DNA of 64,000 nucleotides from Gonocerus acuteangulatus (taxonomy: Eukaryota > Arthropoda > Insecta > Hemiptera > Coreidae): the NCBI GenBank assembly GCA_946811695.1, contig OX328127.1, positions 43,627,396 through 43,691,395 of the forward strand, in the 5' to 3' direction. The position numbers were made by a program, and so were the translations under genes. The notes beneath the pieces are model-generated. The model did not search any database. It saw only the letters and a program-made list of their open reading frames with translations, and was not told the origin of the DNA. Positions within the stretch are counted from its first letter, which is position 1, and each line of letters starts with the position of its first letter. Of the stretch, positions 38,338-53,201 are shown one piece after another.

Positions 38338-38984
38338 AATAATTGAAAATATTGTAACAACTTTAAATAGGTTTTTACTTGACTATACTTTTTTGCGAAT
38401 CTTTGACAGAGTTTCTAAGGATATCATGACTTTGTTATAAGTTTTAATATTTTGTTCACACAAAATATCAGAAATTTCATTATTTTTAAATCATTCATTA
38501 ATATTGATTGCAAATGTAACTTTTACAATGGAGGCCGACCAATCCAGAATAAAGGGTCAGTTAATTCTTAGACAAACTGTTTCTTCTTTATTAGGACCAG
38601 GCTGATTACTAGGGAGAGCTTTGTTCAATTTGGAGCATTGGAGAATTTTGATTGGATGGATGGAGTTGGTTAGAGGCCCTCTCCAATATTGGGATACAAT
38701 CTCGCTTCTAGTTGATTCAATCTTGGCTCCTAGGATCTAATCAATCCTTGACATTTATCGTATTTATAAGATCACCTAAATATATTTGCTGTTGACTTCC
38801 ATAAAGAAGAACCAATGGACATTGCAGTCCTAACAGAGCAAAAATGTATTTACAATATACTTAGCTCCTCTAGATTACAGAAACATGTTAGATAAATAAA
38901 ATTATTGATGGTTTGATAATAACATAATATCCTATGAGCTTAGTAATATTAGGAAGTAAGCACGACTAATGTAGATACATAGCG
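36307..38984. other. Gene-free AT-rich stretch
   Basis: 2.7 kb without a supportable gene. It holds short T runs and a poly(T) tract of about 41 bases at 38294-38334. The rest is unique AT-rich sequence. Confidence 0.5.
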
Positions 38985-39532
38985 AAAAACGTCCGAGTAG
39001 CAGGAACTGCTTCATCTAGGAGCGTTTCCGTTTGTATCCCTAGTCTCTCATGAAAAGCTAAGATTAAAAACAGCTACTGTATTGTCTTAATCTTTCTTGA
39101 AAAATTTCAAAACGTTTAAAATTGTAAAATTAAATCTAAAAGAGAAGCAACATCATGAGATCGAGCTATCAAAATCAACTTGGGTACTTATTGGTATGAA
39201 AGAAGCTTACGTATAGATTCTTTAAATTTACTACGAGTTCCAACCCGGTTAAAAGATATATAGGAATTTATCCGAAAATCCTATTTAATTTCATCTTACA
39301 CGGTTATAAATATGGTCTTGGAAATGGTTTAATTAGATTCCACACGTTCAATTACTTTAAAAATTTAGCTAAAATACCTGTAAGCGTTACAAATTTTTTG
39401 AGCACGAATTTTGCCAAATAAACCACGTTCCGGATGACGAATTCTGCTGGTTAACTAGACCTTTTAAATCACACAAAGTATTTTTGTATCACATTTCATT
39501 AAAATCAGTCCATTTTTCAGCCAGCCAAAAAG

Positions 39533-39599
<67 letters not shown>

Positions 39600-39743
39600 C
39601 AAATATGAACCACTCTTATTTTCGTGAGCCGTCTATGGGATCTGAAACGGCAAAGTTCTAGTCTTTAATTCCGGATTGCGTCATGAGGCCGGCCTCATAA
39701 GCGGGTTTCCTTCCTATGGAGGGTGGGAGGAAACCCGCTAAAA
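38985..39743 (+). mobile_element. Family A variant, copy 4
   Basis: The head AAAAACGTCCGAGTAGCAGG is followed by CATCTAGGAGCGTTTCCG. The body is diverged and lacks clear tandem units. The GCTGGTTAACTAGACC block, a (TA)n(TG)n tract (39535-39596), and the 3' hairpin GGTTTCCTTCCTATGGAGG with GGAGGAAACCC ending GCTAAAA complete it. The 5' box and the hairpin have both changed from GGTTCC/GGAACC to GTTTCC/GGAAAC, a matched change. Confidence 0.8.
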
Positions 39744-40299
39744 GGCTTTAAATAAAACAATCAGTCCTGCAGGAGTGACATAACAATCGTATATCTCAGA
39801 CTAAAACGTTGTAAATATATATTTTTACGAAAATCTGATCGTAGTTCTTACACGAATCCCAAATATTCCCTGACTTCTTATTATATTTTATAGCTAGTAG
39901 GCCCCACACTGTTCCTAAATATGGATTGATATAATCAAAATTCTACTAGTATCTTGTATCAGATATCTGTGCTATATTGTATGATACATAGATATATTCT
40001 AGCAATGAGTTATTCCGAAGCTCATAAGTAATACTGTTGAAATATAGCGGCGAAAAAATTATTTAAAATTTCTACTAGGAGTCTGGGCAGAAAATGGCAG
40101 GTTGCTTGGGCATTGAAAAAGGAGCTAAGTCCCTAAACACGTTCTACGTAAAATAAAGCAACTCTGGGAATTTTGGGCAATCGTTTTCACCACTATGAAC
40201 ATCATTTTCCACCATCCAGCAATTCCTACAATAATACAACTGTTTTAATAATTTATCTGAGGGAATCGACTTATTAGAATTAATATGCCAGACAACGGT
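39744..40299. other. 3' flank of secreted-protein gene 2
   Basis: No separate gene was seen. This is the downstream flank of the minus-strand gene ending at 40300. A canonical AATAAA could not be assigned with confidence. Confidence 0.4.
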
Positions 40300-43995
<3,696 letters not shown>

Positions 43996-44351
43996 ACCGT
44001 GTACATACTTCGATGGTATCATGAAAGACACTGACACGTATTCAAGAGTGCCAAGAGCGAAGTGATACAAAAGAATATTTTTTAATTGCAAATTATCTAA
44101 TTTATTCGGCGCGTCAGAAAACTATTAGCCAAGGTTATAAGTTAGGAAATAACAGATAACATTAAGTAAGGTTAACCATCGCGTAAAAATCGTCCTACAT
44201 TACTTTAGATATCACTATCTACCTATAGTCGTAATTATGCTAAAAATGTAGTTTTACTTAACCTGTCGGGTTGCTAAAGATTTCTTTGTTATTTATCATA
44301 TCATACTCATTCAATACCCGTAAATCAATAACGTTGGTTCAAATTTAAACT

Positions 44352-44353
<2 letters not shown>

Positions 44354-44399
<46 letters not shown>
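44354..44399. repeat. (TA)n microsatellite
   Basis: Pure TA run followed by CACACATGTACGTATAC. No element ends were recognised. Confidence 0.95.
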
Positions 44400-44406
<7 letters not shown>

Positions 44407-45325
44407 GTACGTATACATACATACAACTCACTTGCATACATATTTATACTAACATATTTATATATATTATGAATAAAAATAATAATAAATCATATATAAC
44501 AATGTGACATGTGGTCGATGTTTACGATAATAATAATAGGCGTTTATATTCAGTATCTGATATTCGAAGAATTATAAAAATGTTAACTGACTATTATACC
44601 TTTTTGTGTAGCTTAATAAACAGAGATATTTTTAGTTTAACTTGCAGGAATTGCTACTAATATTTTTAAGAGAGATTGAGTTGAAATTACAGGTTTTAGG
44701 AAAAAAAATAGTGTAAATTTTAGTTGGGTCGTCCCATCCGTTGTTACGTAAACATTTGAAAGTTTTATTTAATTAATAGTTTATTAATTAACTGTTTATT
44801 AATATTTAATAGTTTTTAGTAATAAATGACCCTTTTCGCTGTAATTTTGTTCTCATCTCTTTTAATGCATGCCCATTAAAATATCTTTTAATAGCTGAAG
44901 GACATTTTTCTTTAATGCGTTATTTCGAAACTTTTGCCTACATTCTCGTGAGAAGGCAAAATAAACGAAACTCATAAAACGATTAATCTCACATAAAAAT
45001 ACTGACTTTTAATCCGCAGAAAATAGATTATCTAAGTGTTTTGAAAAAAAATAAATATATATATATATTTATATTGCAGTATGGTTACGCCGTTTACTTA
45101 TTTGATTCTAGTTAGTGTTTAAGAAATATGAAATACAAATAAATGAATTAAATGAATCAACTAATGTTAGTTTTTCTGTGATAAGGGGAAAGTATCCCTG
45201 AGAATGCAATAAAAATCAACTCAAGCAAAAATCGTTTATTAACTAAGGCTTTCAATATATACGCTTTTTACAGGATAACTAATAACTAACAATAAATACT
45301 TGCATATTATTTTGTAAATACTTAC
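44400..45325. other. Gene-free AT-rich stretch
   Basis: Lies between the orphan first exon (45326-45427) and exon 1 of gene 2. No second exon of the secreted-protein family was found here, although that is where a third gene would need it. Confidence 0.55.
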
Positions 45326-45427
45326 TGGTTGTTGATAGAGTATACAGATGGTTTCTCCATTTCCAGTAAGACATAAGCATCCGGGTATAAATATAACAGA
45401 CACTATGATGAAGGGGTTCACAGACAT
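45326..45427 (-). pseudogene. Orphan first exon of the secreted-protein family
   Basis: 34 codons from ATG at 45427 to a perfect donor CCA|GTAAGT, phase 0. It has a hydrophobic leader (PFIIVSVIFIPGCLC) and an end ETICILYQQP that matches CIPYQQS of the two complete genes. A TATA-like CATAAATAG lies about 60 bases upstream. No family exon 2 lies between it and gene 2 exon 1. It is either the relic of a third gene or an alternative first exon that could splice to gene 2 exon 2 at 40662 in the same phase. The leader is six codons longer than in the paralogues. Confidence 0.6.
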
Positions 45428-46335
45428 TGCTTTCTGTCATACTGTTGTATTTTCATGATTGGCCATTTCGCTCCTTATCGTCTATTTATGCTAAAACAAG
45501 GTAATGCTGATAACATGAGAAAGCATTTATAAATTCCGTATTAGTTCGGAACGTCACAGTTTTTTTTTTTCATGAGAATTCTAAGGCGACAATTACTTAT
45601 TTCTTTGGGTGATCTAAATATTTCAAATGTCTGAAAAGATGTCGTCCCAAACTGATAATATATACTTTTTTTTTCTAGAAAGAAAATTATTTTCGGGAAC
45701 AAATGATTAATATGACCCCAATAGTCTAAAATTTGCATTATATTGCAATAGTGCACACCAAATGAGAAAAATTTGTCTTAAAAATAAATAAATTGATACA
45801 TTTGGAATTTGGGTTTCTCCCTCTAATTAAATTATTAGTTTGCCGACAATGCCTGTTATTTTTACTTCCTTGTAACGAAGCTCAGTAGATTCTACGTACC
45901 TAATTAGCAGCAAGTGTCGTACAAAAAAAATTAGTCTATTCGAAATTGGGGTCGAATAAAAAATTAATAATTGAGACCTTACAAATAGAAGTCCAACTCA
46001 ATGGTACTACTACATCTTACCAGGTATACGTTCATATCCCTAGTTTCTTTAATAACTGAATTTTTGTTACGTTTTGATATTTTGTGAAAAATATAAAAAT
46101 TATTTTAGGTGCCACAACAGTAAACTTACATTATCCTAAAAGGAAATTTCTCCATCCTCTTTCTCGCTAATTTCGCTCTAGGAAAACACTATTGCCAATA
46201 CGTTCCTCATTTTCTAATTTTTTTTAAACTAAAATACTCATTTACAATTTAAATTCACTTAAAAAAATCAACAATTTAAAAAGTGAGTTATCAAAAACCT
46301 GTTCAAAAGAACAAAGTTAACACTTTTCTTAAGTG
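45428..46335. other. Gene-free AT-rich stretch
   Basis: Contains the upstream region of the orphan exon. No further gene or complete element was recognised. Confidence 0.45.
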
Positions 46336-46760
46336 TGTTGTTGTTAAGAAGTTTTAAGCACTTCTTTCTCCGATTGACATCGGCCCATTGAAAATTGGCT
46401 CAGAACCTTTTTTCGTATAGAATTTATTAAACTTCCAAATTGTCACTTACCACTTACGACGATTTCCCAACCGCTTTCGAGATGTTTAAAAAAATATATG
46501 AAGATCCGAAAACGTTTCATTTCTGTTAATAAGACATTCTTTTTTATTCGAATACTTCCTTAAATCCAAATGTCACCAAAATTTAAGCATCCTAGTTTAA
46601 CTGAATTTCAAATATGTAGAAAATATTTCGATTAAGTACCGAAACCAAAAATTAGTTAGAAAAAATAATTTTATCCACTTTTCTCAAAAACGGTTACAGA
46701 TATAGCCTTAAAAATGATTTATTTGTTTCCGTACCTTGAGATCCTGCGTGGCGGACAATG
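46336..46760 (+). mobile_element. Degenerate family A body unit
   Basis: TTTCTCCGATTGACATCG, CAGAACCTTTTTTCG, ACTTCCAAATTGTCA and TTTCTCAAAAACGGTTA follow the order of a family A body unit with many substitutions. Head and 3' end are missing. An old copy. Confidence 0.6.
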
Positions 46761-47310
46761 TTCTATCATTTTAATTTATTCTCTTACAAAATAAAACAAA
46801 TACATCGATTCGTTATTATTAATAGACATAATCTGGTAAGTAACCATTAAAATTCATAGTTTAGTGAACTAATACAATATAATACAATCTACACATTATA
46901 ATTAAATGTTATCTAGCTACACATTTGAAAAAGTGGCATCTTTTGCATTACAGAATATGTACAAACAATAAACTCATTGTATTAAGTTAAAGTTGTTAAC
47001 TTTGTAAGTTAAAGTTGTTATTGCAAGTGTGTTGTTTCATTTTATTATATAGTTTAGGTATTAAATACAAATTAAATTAAAACACGCCTAAACGTTAGGC
47101 TGATTCTTAATTCACCGCAATATACATTCATGCATCTGTATGTACTCGTTTGAAGTTTAATATTTATCAACTATTTTTTAAACTAATAAACTATAAAAAG
47201 AAATTAATATATTATCTACTTATAAGTATATTAAATTTAGTGAAATCCTAGAACTTGTTTTGAAGAACAAAATTATTTGAAATATCATCAGCTACATTCA
47301 ATTTGTTTCC
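46761..47310. other. Gene-free AT-rich stretch
   Basis: No feature was recognised. Confidence 0.45.
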
Positions 47311-47339
47311 ATATATATATATATATATATATTATTACA

Positions 47340-47391
<52 letters not shown>

Positions 47392-47400
47392 TGTGTGTGT
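47311..47400. repeat. (TA)n tract with TTACAAACAA interruption
   Basis: TA dinucleotides broken once near 47331-47347 and followed by a short (TG)n. Confidence 0.9.
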
Positions 47401-47571
47401 GTGTGAAGAGAAAGCTCTTTCTTTCTCTATTTGCTTTTTAGTAAACGATATTAAAAATTTAAGATCTTCCTCAAAAAGTTCCTCATATTTTTTCAACCAA
47501 AATTTAATTAGATTGTGTTGTTTGAATTCTGCTAGTGAATGAAATTCTTTTAAATTTTCTTTATCTTTTTA
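47401..47571 (-). pseudogene. Short coding-like remnant, charged helical peptide
   Basis: A minus-strand frame of about 55 codons reads KENLKEFHSLAEFKQ then WLKKYEELFEEDLKF and KKQIEKERAFS. It is rich in charged residues with a helical pattern and is not an obvious product of low-complexity DNA. A stop precedes it at 47571 and it runs into the microsatellite. It looks like a fragment of a mobile-element or viral-type protein. I do not recognise it with certainty. Confidence 0.3.
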
Positions 47572-48434
47572 TGATAATGATCTAATGATGTTCTCATAAT
47601 TAATTTATAAATGAATTATAGTAGAAACGTTTCAATGTTATTTCTACTTTTTAACAAGTTAATCCAATTTATTAGATATAGACTTCAATTTGAAACCCTT
47701 CCTTATAGGATGTAGATCTAATTACTTAAATATTCCATTTCACATAACTGAAAGCTAATATATAAAGACAAAATTGCTTACCTAAAGAGAGAAACATAAA
47801 AAATATATGTGAATAAATAAATATGTTTAATTATTCACAGCTCTACTTGGCCAGCTCATGACATTGAACAACAGCGCCAATCTGTCAGATAATTTTAGCC
47901 AATAAAGAATATACAACTAAGGGCTATTTATATTTAATACGTTATTCATTTGACTATACTTTTTTTTTTAATTTAAGCTTTAATTAGTCTTAAGGAATGC
48001 TCCTGGCACTTAATGTGCAGAAATAGTAAGGCTTTATAAATCATATTTATTAATTCATGTACATTTTTCTACCCTCACCCGCTCATAAGCAGTTTTAACA
48101 AACCCATTTTTCAACGATTATAACGAAATAATTGACTTAATTTGTCTTAATGAATAAGCGAATCGTTAATGTACTAAACATTTGTGTGCCTAAACCTCTG
48201 ATGATGTCTGACTTTTCCAAAACGTCAATATTTTTGCTATTCCACCAGTCATAAATTTATTTCTTTATTCCAAATATGAACCTTTTTCTTTCTTCTGAAA
48301 CGATTTTGAGGAGTATTTTTCTAATTTTATAGTAGACTCCAATAAATGTGTAGCAATAAACCTATTATCCGTTCATATGATATGAAAGGTTTCATAAATA
48401 AATAAGTAAATATATAAAATTGTGAAAAAGGACT
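47572..48434. other. 3' flank of secreted-protein gene 1
   Basis: No gene. A reverse AATAAA (forward TTTATT) near 48252-48266 could be the polyadenylation signal, about 170 bases past the stop. CTCTGATGATGTCTGACTTT with CCAAAACGTC near 48195 resembles the hinge of foldback MITEs, but a second arm was not found. Confidence 0.4.
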
Positions 48435-51245
48435 TTAATTACTGTTATTACTTTTTGGACGAATCAAAGGATTGTATGTTGGGTTAACAAAAGGATCAAT
48501 ATTCGGGTTTGCTGCTGGGTCCACTAGAGGATTGATAACCGGGTTTATCATGGGATTGGCCAGCGGATCATAAACAGGACTAGCCAAAGGATCGACCCTC
48601 GGGTCCTGAGATAGCTGTACGATTCCTTCTGCCGCTCCTTGTAGGTCCCTGGCTACCGGAGAGAAGGGGTTGAAGGAGGTCACGGAAGGGGATAGGTTCA
48701 CCAAGTCCAAGGGGAGGAGGCAGGAAGAGATGTTCTTGTTGTTCGGTAGGCATTCGACCAGAGGAAATCCACAGCAGCTGATGGCTGTCAAGAAGTTACA
48801 CTGAAACAGAAATTGCAGGGTTTTACAAATATCAATTAAAAAATGGTTATAAATAATGTGTAGTAGATAATAAAAAAAAAGGTATTCCTGAAAATAACTT
48901 TCTACGTTGGCTGCCGTAAACAATTGTCAAAGTAAATATTTATTGTTCCCTTTATCTCTTAATCAATTCAATTAATTTACGAAAACAATCTTTATTACAG
49001 ATAAAATCTGCATTGAAATGAAATTCTTACCCGTTTTCAATCGACAAAGTCGGTTCTTGCCTATGGGCACATCAGAATCATTTTTGTGTCAAAAATCTCG
49101 ATTTTCTTTATCCTATCATTGCAGTAGTATTTAGTATTGTTAGACCGTTAAATGAAATTTTAAATTAAGGTTTTCAGCAAACACACTAAAGAGTATGAAT
49201 GCAAAACATCGAATGTTGCATTTGATAAACGCGTACAAATGACGCAGTTCCTGTGGGTCAAACTTTTATTTATTTTTTTTTCATTGTTTTTGTTTTTTTA
49301 ATCGTGTTGGCTGTTAAAATCTGATGACCGTATTAGCCGACAGCGCACAGTGGTATTTTTAACTGATCTAGCTGGACAAAATTATTTTATCACGGATTCA
49401 TATAGAAAATTATTGCTGATCAAGAATATACCCTATTTTAGGGGTCGGAAATAAAGTTTTACCGTTGTTTTCTAACTTTTCTGCAAAAAAGGCCGTTTTT
49501 TATTACGTTTTAAGTGTTAACCAACACTTTTTTTTTTATTTTTGTACTTTTTTAACTTTTTTAAAGGCAACAACAACAAAAAGCTTCAAGACTAGGTATT
49601 ACAAATAATAATAATAATTGAAAAAATACATCGAAAATAATATTTGAAAACACAACAATAGAGCACAAAATATAATCAAAATTAAGTTATCAAAACTAAT
49701 AAATCATTCTTGGTCAAGTAACGTTTCATTCAACAAATTAATTATTTCACTTGTGAAGGAATGAAACTCTTCTTTATGTCGACGAATTTCTGCACTCATA
49801 CTAGAAATATACGGATCGCTCGAGTATAGTAAACAATGAAATACATCTTGAATATTCGATAGCTCCCCACTACTAGATATACTTAAATCTTCTTCTACAT
49901 CTGATTGTGTATCGTAATCCAAACTTGTTTCAAGCCATTCACCAAAACGTTTCCCAATAACACTTTTGTTCGGTTTGCAGTTTGCCACTTATCACGTAAA
50001 TGTCTTAAGAATGTCTCCATATATTTTTTTTTCCGGTAAATGAAATTGTTGGTGTACATTTTTTATACCTTCCTGTTTTTGTTTTTTTTGCAGCATGACA
50101 TATCCTAATATAAACAATCCGTAATCCCTAAATGTTGACGTATTTGAGCCGACATATTTTTGTTTTGTAATCTATATACTATCTAGGAAAATACTGCAAG
50201 GTCCAATTAAAGATTATTTTTCATGAATTTTTCGAATTTTGTCCAGCTAGATCAGTTAAAAATACCTCTGTGCAGCGGCCTTTACTTTCACGATAAGTAG
50301 TATGAAATTTGTAATTTTACCACCAGGTAGCCCGCAAATCGACACTCTACTTCAAAATCTAAGAACTAGAAATTTAACCTAATTTGGTGATTATAATTAA
50401 AAATTTATATAATATTCCTGTACATTCCTACAACGGAAATTCTCGCCTTTCTCATTTTTTTCGATTATTAAAATTTAAAAAAAATGGAAATTTTTGCGAT
50501 TTAAGAATTATATTGCGATTTGGAAAATTCATTGATATAATATTTCACGATTTATAAACTGTACTGACGTATAGTATGTTTGTATAATGTATTTATATAT
50601 TACATCATTTGTATAATGTATTCATATTATACAATAAATAAATACCTCAAACAAACATATGCACTATGTGTAAAAGGTGTTCTTGTAATATCATGATACA
50701 TTGCTATAGAATAAATCGTCAAAAGCCGCAAAACTCTTAATAAATAAAAAATGGAAATTCACATTTTAATGAATAATTATGTATTAAAAATTCAACTCAT
50801 GGATGAAGACTCAAACAGACTAAAATTTGAATAAGTCTTTTAAAATTCGTCTTATTTACCCATTGATTTTTTGTATATACATACTTTAAGCCACAAAAAC
50901 TTCATGATATCACAAAGCTCGATAGTTTAGATTTAATCTTCCTTCAACTTCCGACTATTTATTTCCCATACCTCTGTAGCCCTTAGTTTTGACCCCCTTT
51001 ATACAATATTCCCCTTTTGTTATAATATTTAACAATTTAATTCCTTATCCCATACTTTTTTCACAGCCTCTGCAATATTATCAATAGATTTGCATTTAAT
51101 TAAGAGCAGAGAGGAGCATAAATTCCTGAAACAATGTCTAGAGAAGTTAGTAAGTACTTACAGACTGCTGATAGGGAATGCAGACGCCGGCCCCTCTTCC
51201 AAGGAGGAATAGCACTGAAACTAATATTATCTGCTTAGCCGACAT
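48435..51245 (-). CDS. Small secreted six-cysteine protein with [D/N]-P tetrapeptide tail, gene 1
   Basis: Exon 1 is 51245-51162 (28 codons, donor GTAAGT); exon 2 is 48800-48435 (121 codons plus stop, acceptor CTGTTTCAG). They join in phase 0 to give about 149 residues. Exon 1 encodes a signal peptide (IILVSVLFLLG) with likely cleavage near GAG|VC and ends VCIPYQQS. Exon 2 adds the other five cysteines with spacing C-x6-C-x7-CC-x6-C-x9-C, an N-I-S sequon, and the segment NLSPSVTSFNPF shared with gene 2 apart from one residue. The tail (48605-48456) is twelve tetrapeptides, for example DPLA, NPMI, NPVI, NPLV, NPTY, then RP and a short polar end. A TATA box lies 29 bases before the ATG. The 2.4-kb intron holds a Transib element. 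The family is not known to me. It may be a secreted peptide such as a salivary, venom-like or cuticular component, but nothing here proves that. Confidence 0.8.
49346..50272. mobile_element. Transib-type element with RSS-like ends
   Basis: Inverted ends of about 37 bases start CACAGTG (49346-49352) and, reversed, CACAGAG (50266-50272). Each is followed by an identical 23-base spacer and then ACAAAATT. A 5-base duplication CAGCG flanks the element (49341-49345 and 50273-50277). Transib elements have 5-bp duplications and termini that resemble the 23-bp-spacer recombination signal of RAG1/2. It is 927 bp long and lacks a recognisable transposase, so it is non-autonomous. It lies in the intron of secreted-protein gene 1. 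Confidence 0.82.
49704..49988 (-). pseudogene. Unrecognised open frame inside the Transib element
   Basis: About 94 codons, starting after a stop with GTG as first codon, including GKRFGEWLETSLDYD and a C-terminal SEIINLLNETLLDQE. Directly upstream in another frame is YMETFLRHLRDKWQTANRT. Together with the WL motif this suggests a frameshifted fragment of a larger mobile-element protein. It does not resemble the Transib catalytic core. The acidic, serine-rich middle is unremarkable. Confidence 0.35.
50278..51161. other. Remainder of the gene 1 intron
   Basis: AT-rich, with a local direct repeat TTTGTATAATGTATT near 50580-50625. No gene or complete element was seen. Confidence 0.5.
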
Positions 51246-51274
51246 CGCTCAAGAGAGATATGGCTAGATTTTCC

Positions 51275-51282
51275 TATTTATA
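51275..51282 (-). promoter_or_regulatory. TATA box of secreted-protein gene 1
   Basis: TATAAATA on the minus strand, in the context GGTATAAATAGG, ends 29 bases before the ATG at 51245. This predicts a very short 5' untranslated region. The orphan exon has a related CATAAATAG. Confidence 0.7.
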
Positions 51283-51470
51283 CCATAGCAAGGACGGCTT
51301 GATAGGAGAGACCTAGGCTCAGGTATATTCTACCCATATCTAGCAAATGTCAGGGATTTCTACAAAACTGTTTACTTCTGATAACGTAAGCTTTCGATAA
51401 GCCACAAACACTCATAAATAGAATCTAGGCACTTAATATTAAATAAAAAAGCTGTTATATATGTATATTA

Positions 51471-52210
51471 GGGTCGCCCTTAGCCATAGGGCATTTTTTT
51501 GAATGTAAAAATGTTGCTGCTCCAACCCCCCCCCCCCCCCCCCCAATTCTCTTCCAATCAAACAAACAAACTAGCTTAGCAAAATTTCAGGGCAAACGGA
51601 CAACTGCTAGGCGACCCGCAAACGGTTTGAAATTGAAACATAGTATACGCAGCGATTAATTCCGTTAAAAAGGGATATTCTCTTCTATCTCAATCATTTT
51701 CTCGAAAAAACATTTACATAGTTACATCAAGGCGACCCCAAAAATTATTTAAAATCATTCTGAATCAATTATCTCAAAAGTCGATTCTAAAACGTTTTGG
51801 AATAACATGAAAAAATTAAAAAATATGAGAATTTTACTAATGCACGTTAGGGTGGCCCTTAGCTATAGGGATTTTTTTCGAAAGTCAAAATTTAGCTGCT
51901 CCCAGCCCCCAATTCTGCTCCAATCAACAAAAAAACTAGCTATGCAAAATTTTAGCATAATCGGACAACTGCTAGGCGACCCTCAAACGCTTTGAAATTG
52001 AAACATAGTATACGCAACGATTAATTCCGTTAAAAAAGAAATATACTGTTCTCTATCTCAATCCGTTTCTTACTGCAATTTATTTAGATTCATCTAGGCT
52101 ACCCAAGAAATTGTTTAAAATCATTCTGAATCATATATCTCAAAATTTAATTCTAAACATTGCAGGGATAACATAAAAAAATTAAAAAATATTAGGTTTT
52201 TATTAATGCA
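51471..52210 (+). repeat. Tandem duplication, 379-bp unit, two copies
   Basis: GGGTCGCCCTTAGCCATAGG at 51471 recurs as GGGTGGCCCTTAGCTATAGG at 51850. The rest follows in order (GACAACTGCTAGGCGACC, TTGAAACATAGTATACGC, AAATCATTCTGAATCA). The first unit has a run of about 20 C at about 51526-51544. No protein is encoded. Confidence 0.88.
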
Positions 52211-52237
52211 CACAACTTGTATAGGACAACCGCATTT

Positions 52238-52831
52238 TTATTTAAAACAAAAATTTCTATAGAAACAAAGAAACAAGACATAATGTGAACAATAAAAAAT
52301 TACAAATATTGAATATAATGTTTTTCTTAGGGAGGATTTAGTGGCAGTCGGGTATTCTTTCCTGTCCCCGGCAACAATCAGAAAAACAAATTGTTTCTCA
52401 TTTTCAAGTTCTGTGCGGACGTTATTGTAATCCTGCATGAGTTTGACACCTCTTTCAGCAACATCATTCACTACAACTATCTTCTCAAGTTTTTCAATTC
52501 CACACTTGCAACCTTGATCATCCTTCCATGTTGAAGGGTCCTTGACGAGGAAATCGGACCTAATTGAAATTCAGTAAGGCTGTCGCAAAAAAAAAAATCT
52601 CGTGAAGAAATGTTTTGTATCAGGAGTTACAAAAGATGAAAAATCGATTTTTGTGAAGGAAGAAAAATCATTTTGTTGGAGTACGTAGGTACCTCATTAG
52701 TTGAGTTTTTTCTTCTTCAGCATTGTCTGCTTCCAGCATAACTTGAGCTATATGCCTTAATCGCTGTTGGAACATTTTCATCAAATAAGGGAGGTCATCA
52801 TCCACGGTTTATGGAACTAAGTACCAGAGAT

Positions 52832-52911
<80 letters not shown>

Positions 52912-53201
52912 GGGGCAGCCTTACAGATTTCTGGATCAAGATTCTGATAATATATCAGTTGATGCCTGAATAGAAAGTCATGATATGGTGCTTTAATTGG
53001 GTCTGATGATTGAAACCAGGCTCGAACGTATCCTCGCGCAAGAAAACTACATGTTCTTCTTAAAGAATTTTTCTCGCTATGAGATAACTGAAATTGATTT
53101 TGTAACAGGTACATTTTGAATGCATAAATCGCCTTTGCCATACACCAAACATGACTTACAGCTCCTGGTACACGAAACGATATTCTGTTCTTCGCGTGCA
53201 A
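52238..53201 (-). pseudogene. Multi-exon remnant of a conserved uncharacterised protein
   Basis: Three coding blocks are visible. Block 1 (53201 to about 52911) reads FRVPGAVSHVWCMAKAIYA and so on to NLDPEICKAAP. A run of exactly 78 A (52833-52910, minus strand) then interrupts it in frame as 26 lysines. The protein resumes as HLWYLVP and meets a TAA. Beyond the stop the same frame continues DDDLPYLMKMFQQRLRHIA to QLMR at a donor near 52693, then a good acceptor at 52560 and SDFLVKDPSTWKDD, IEKLEKIVVVNDVAERGVKL. The motifs FRxPGA..H..WMAKAIY, HLWYL and VVNDxAERG(V) belong, to my recollection, to an uncharacterised protein group found in many invertebrates, possibly transposon-related. The premature stop and poly(A) make this copy a likely pseudogene. 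Confidence 0.6.
52833..52910. repeat. Poly(T)78 tract
   Basis: 78 T in a row, inside the coding remnant and keeping its frame. No SINE body is attached on either side. Confidence 0.95.

Noticed and set aside
49341..50280. hAT assignment for the element with CAGTGGTA ends
   Set aside because: Starting at CAG would require an 8-bp duplication, and the flanking octamers do not match. Starting at CACAG gives a perfect 5-bp duplication, so Transib fits better.
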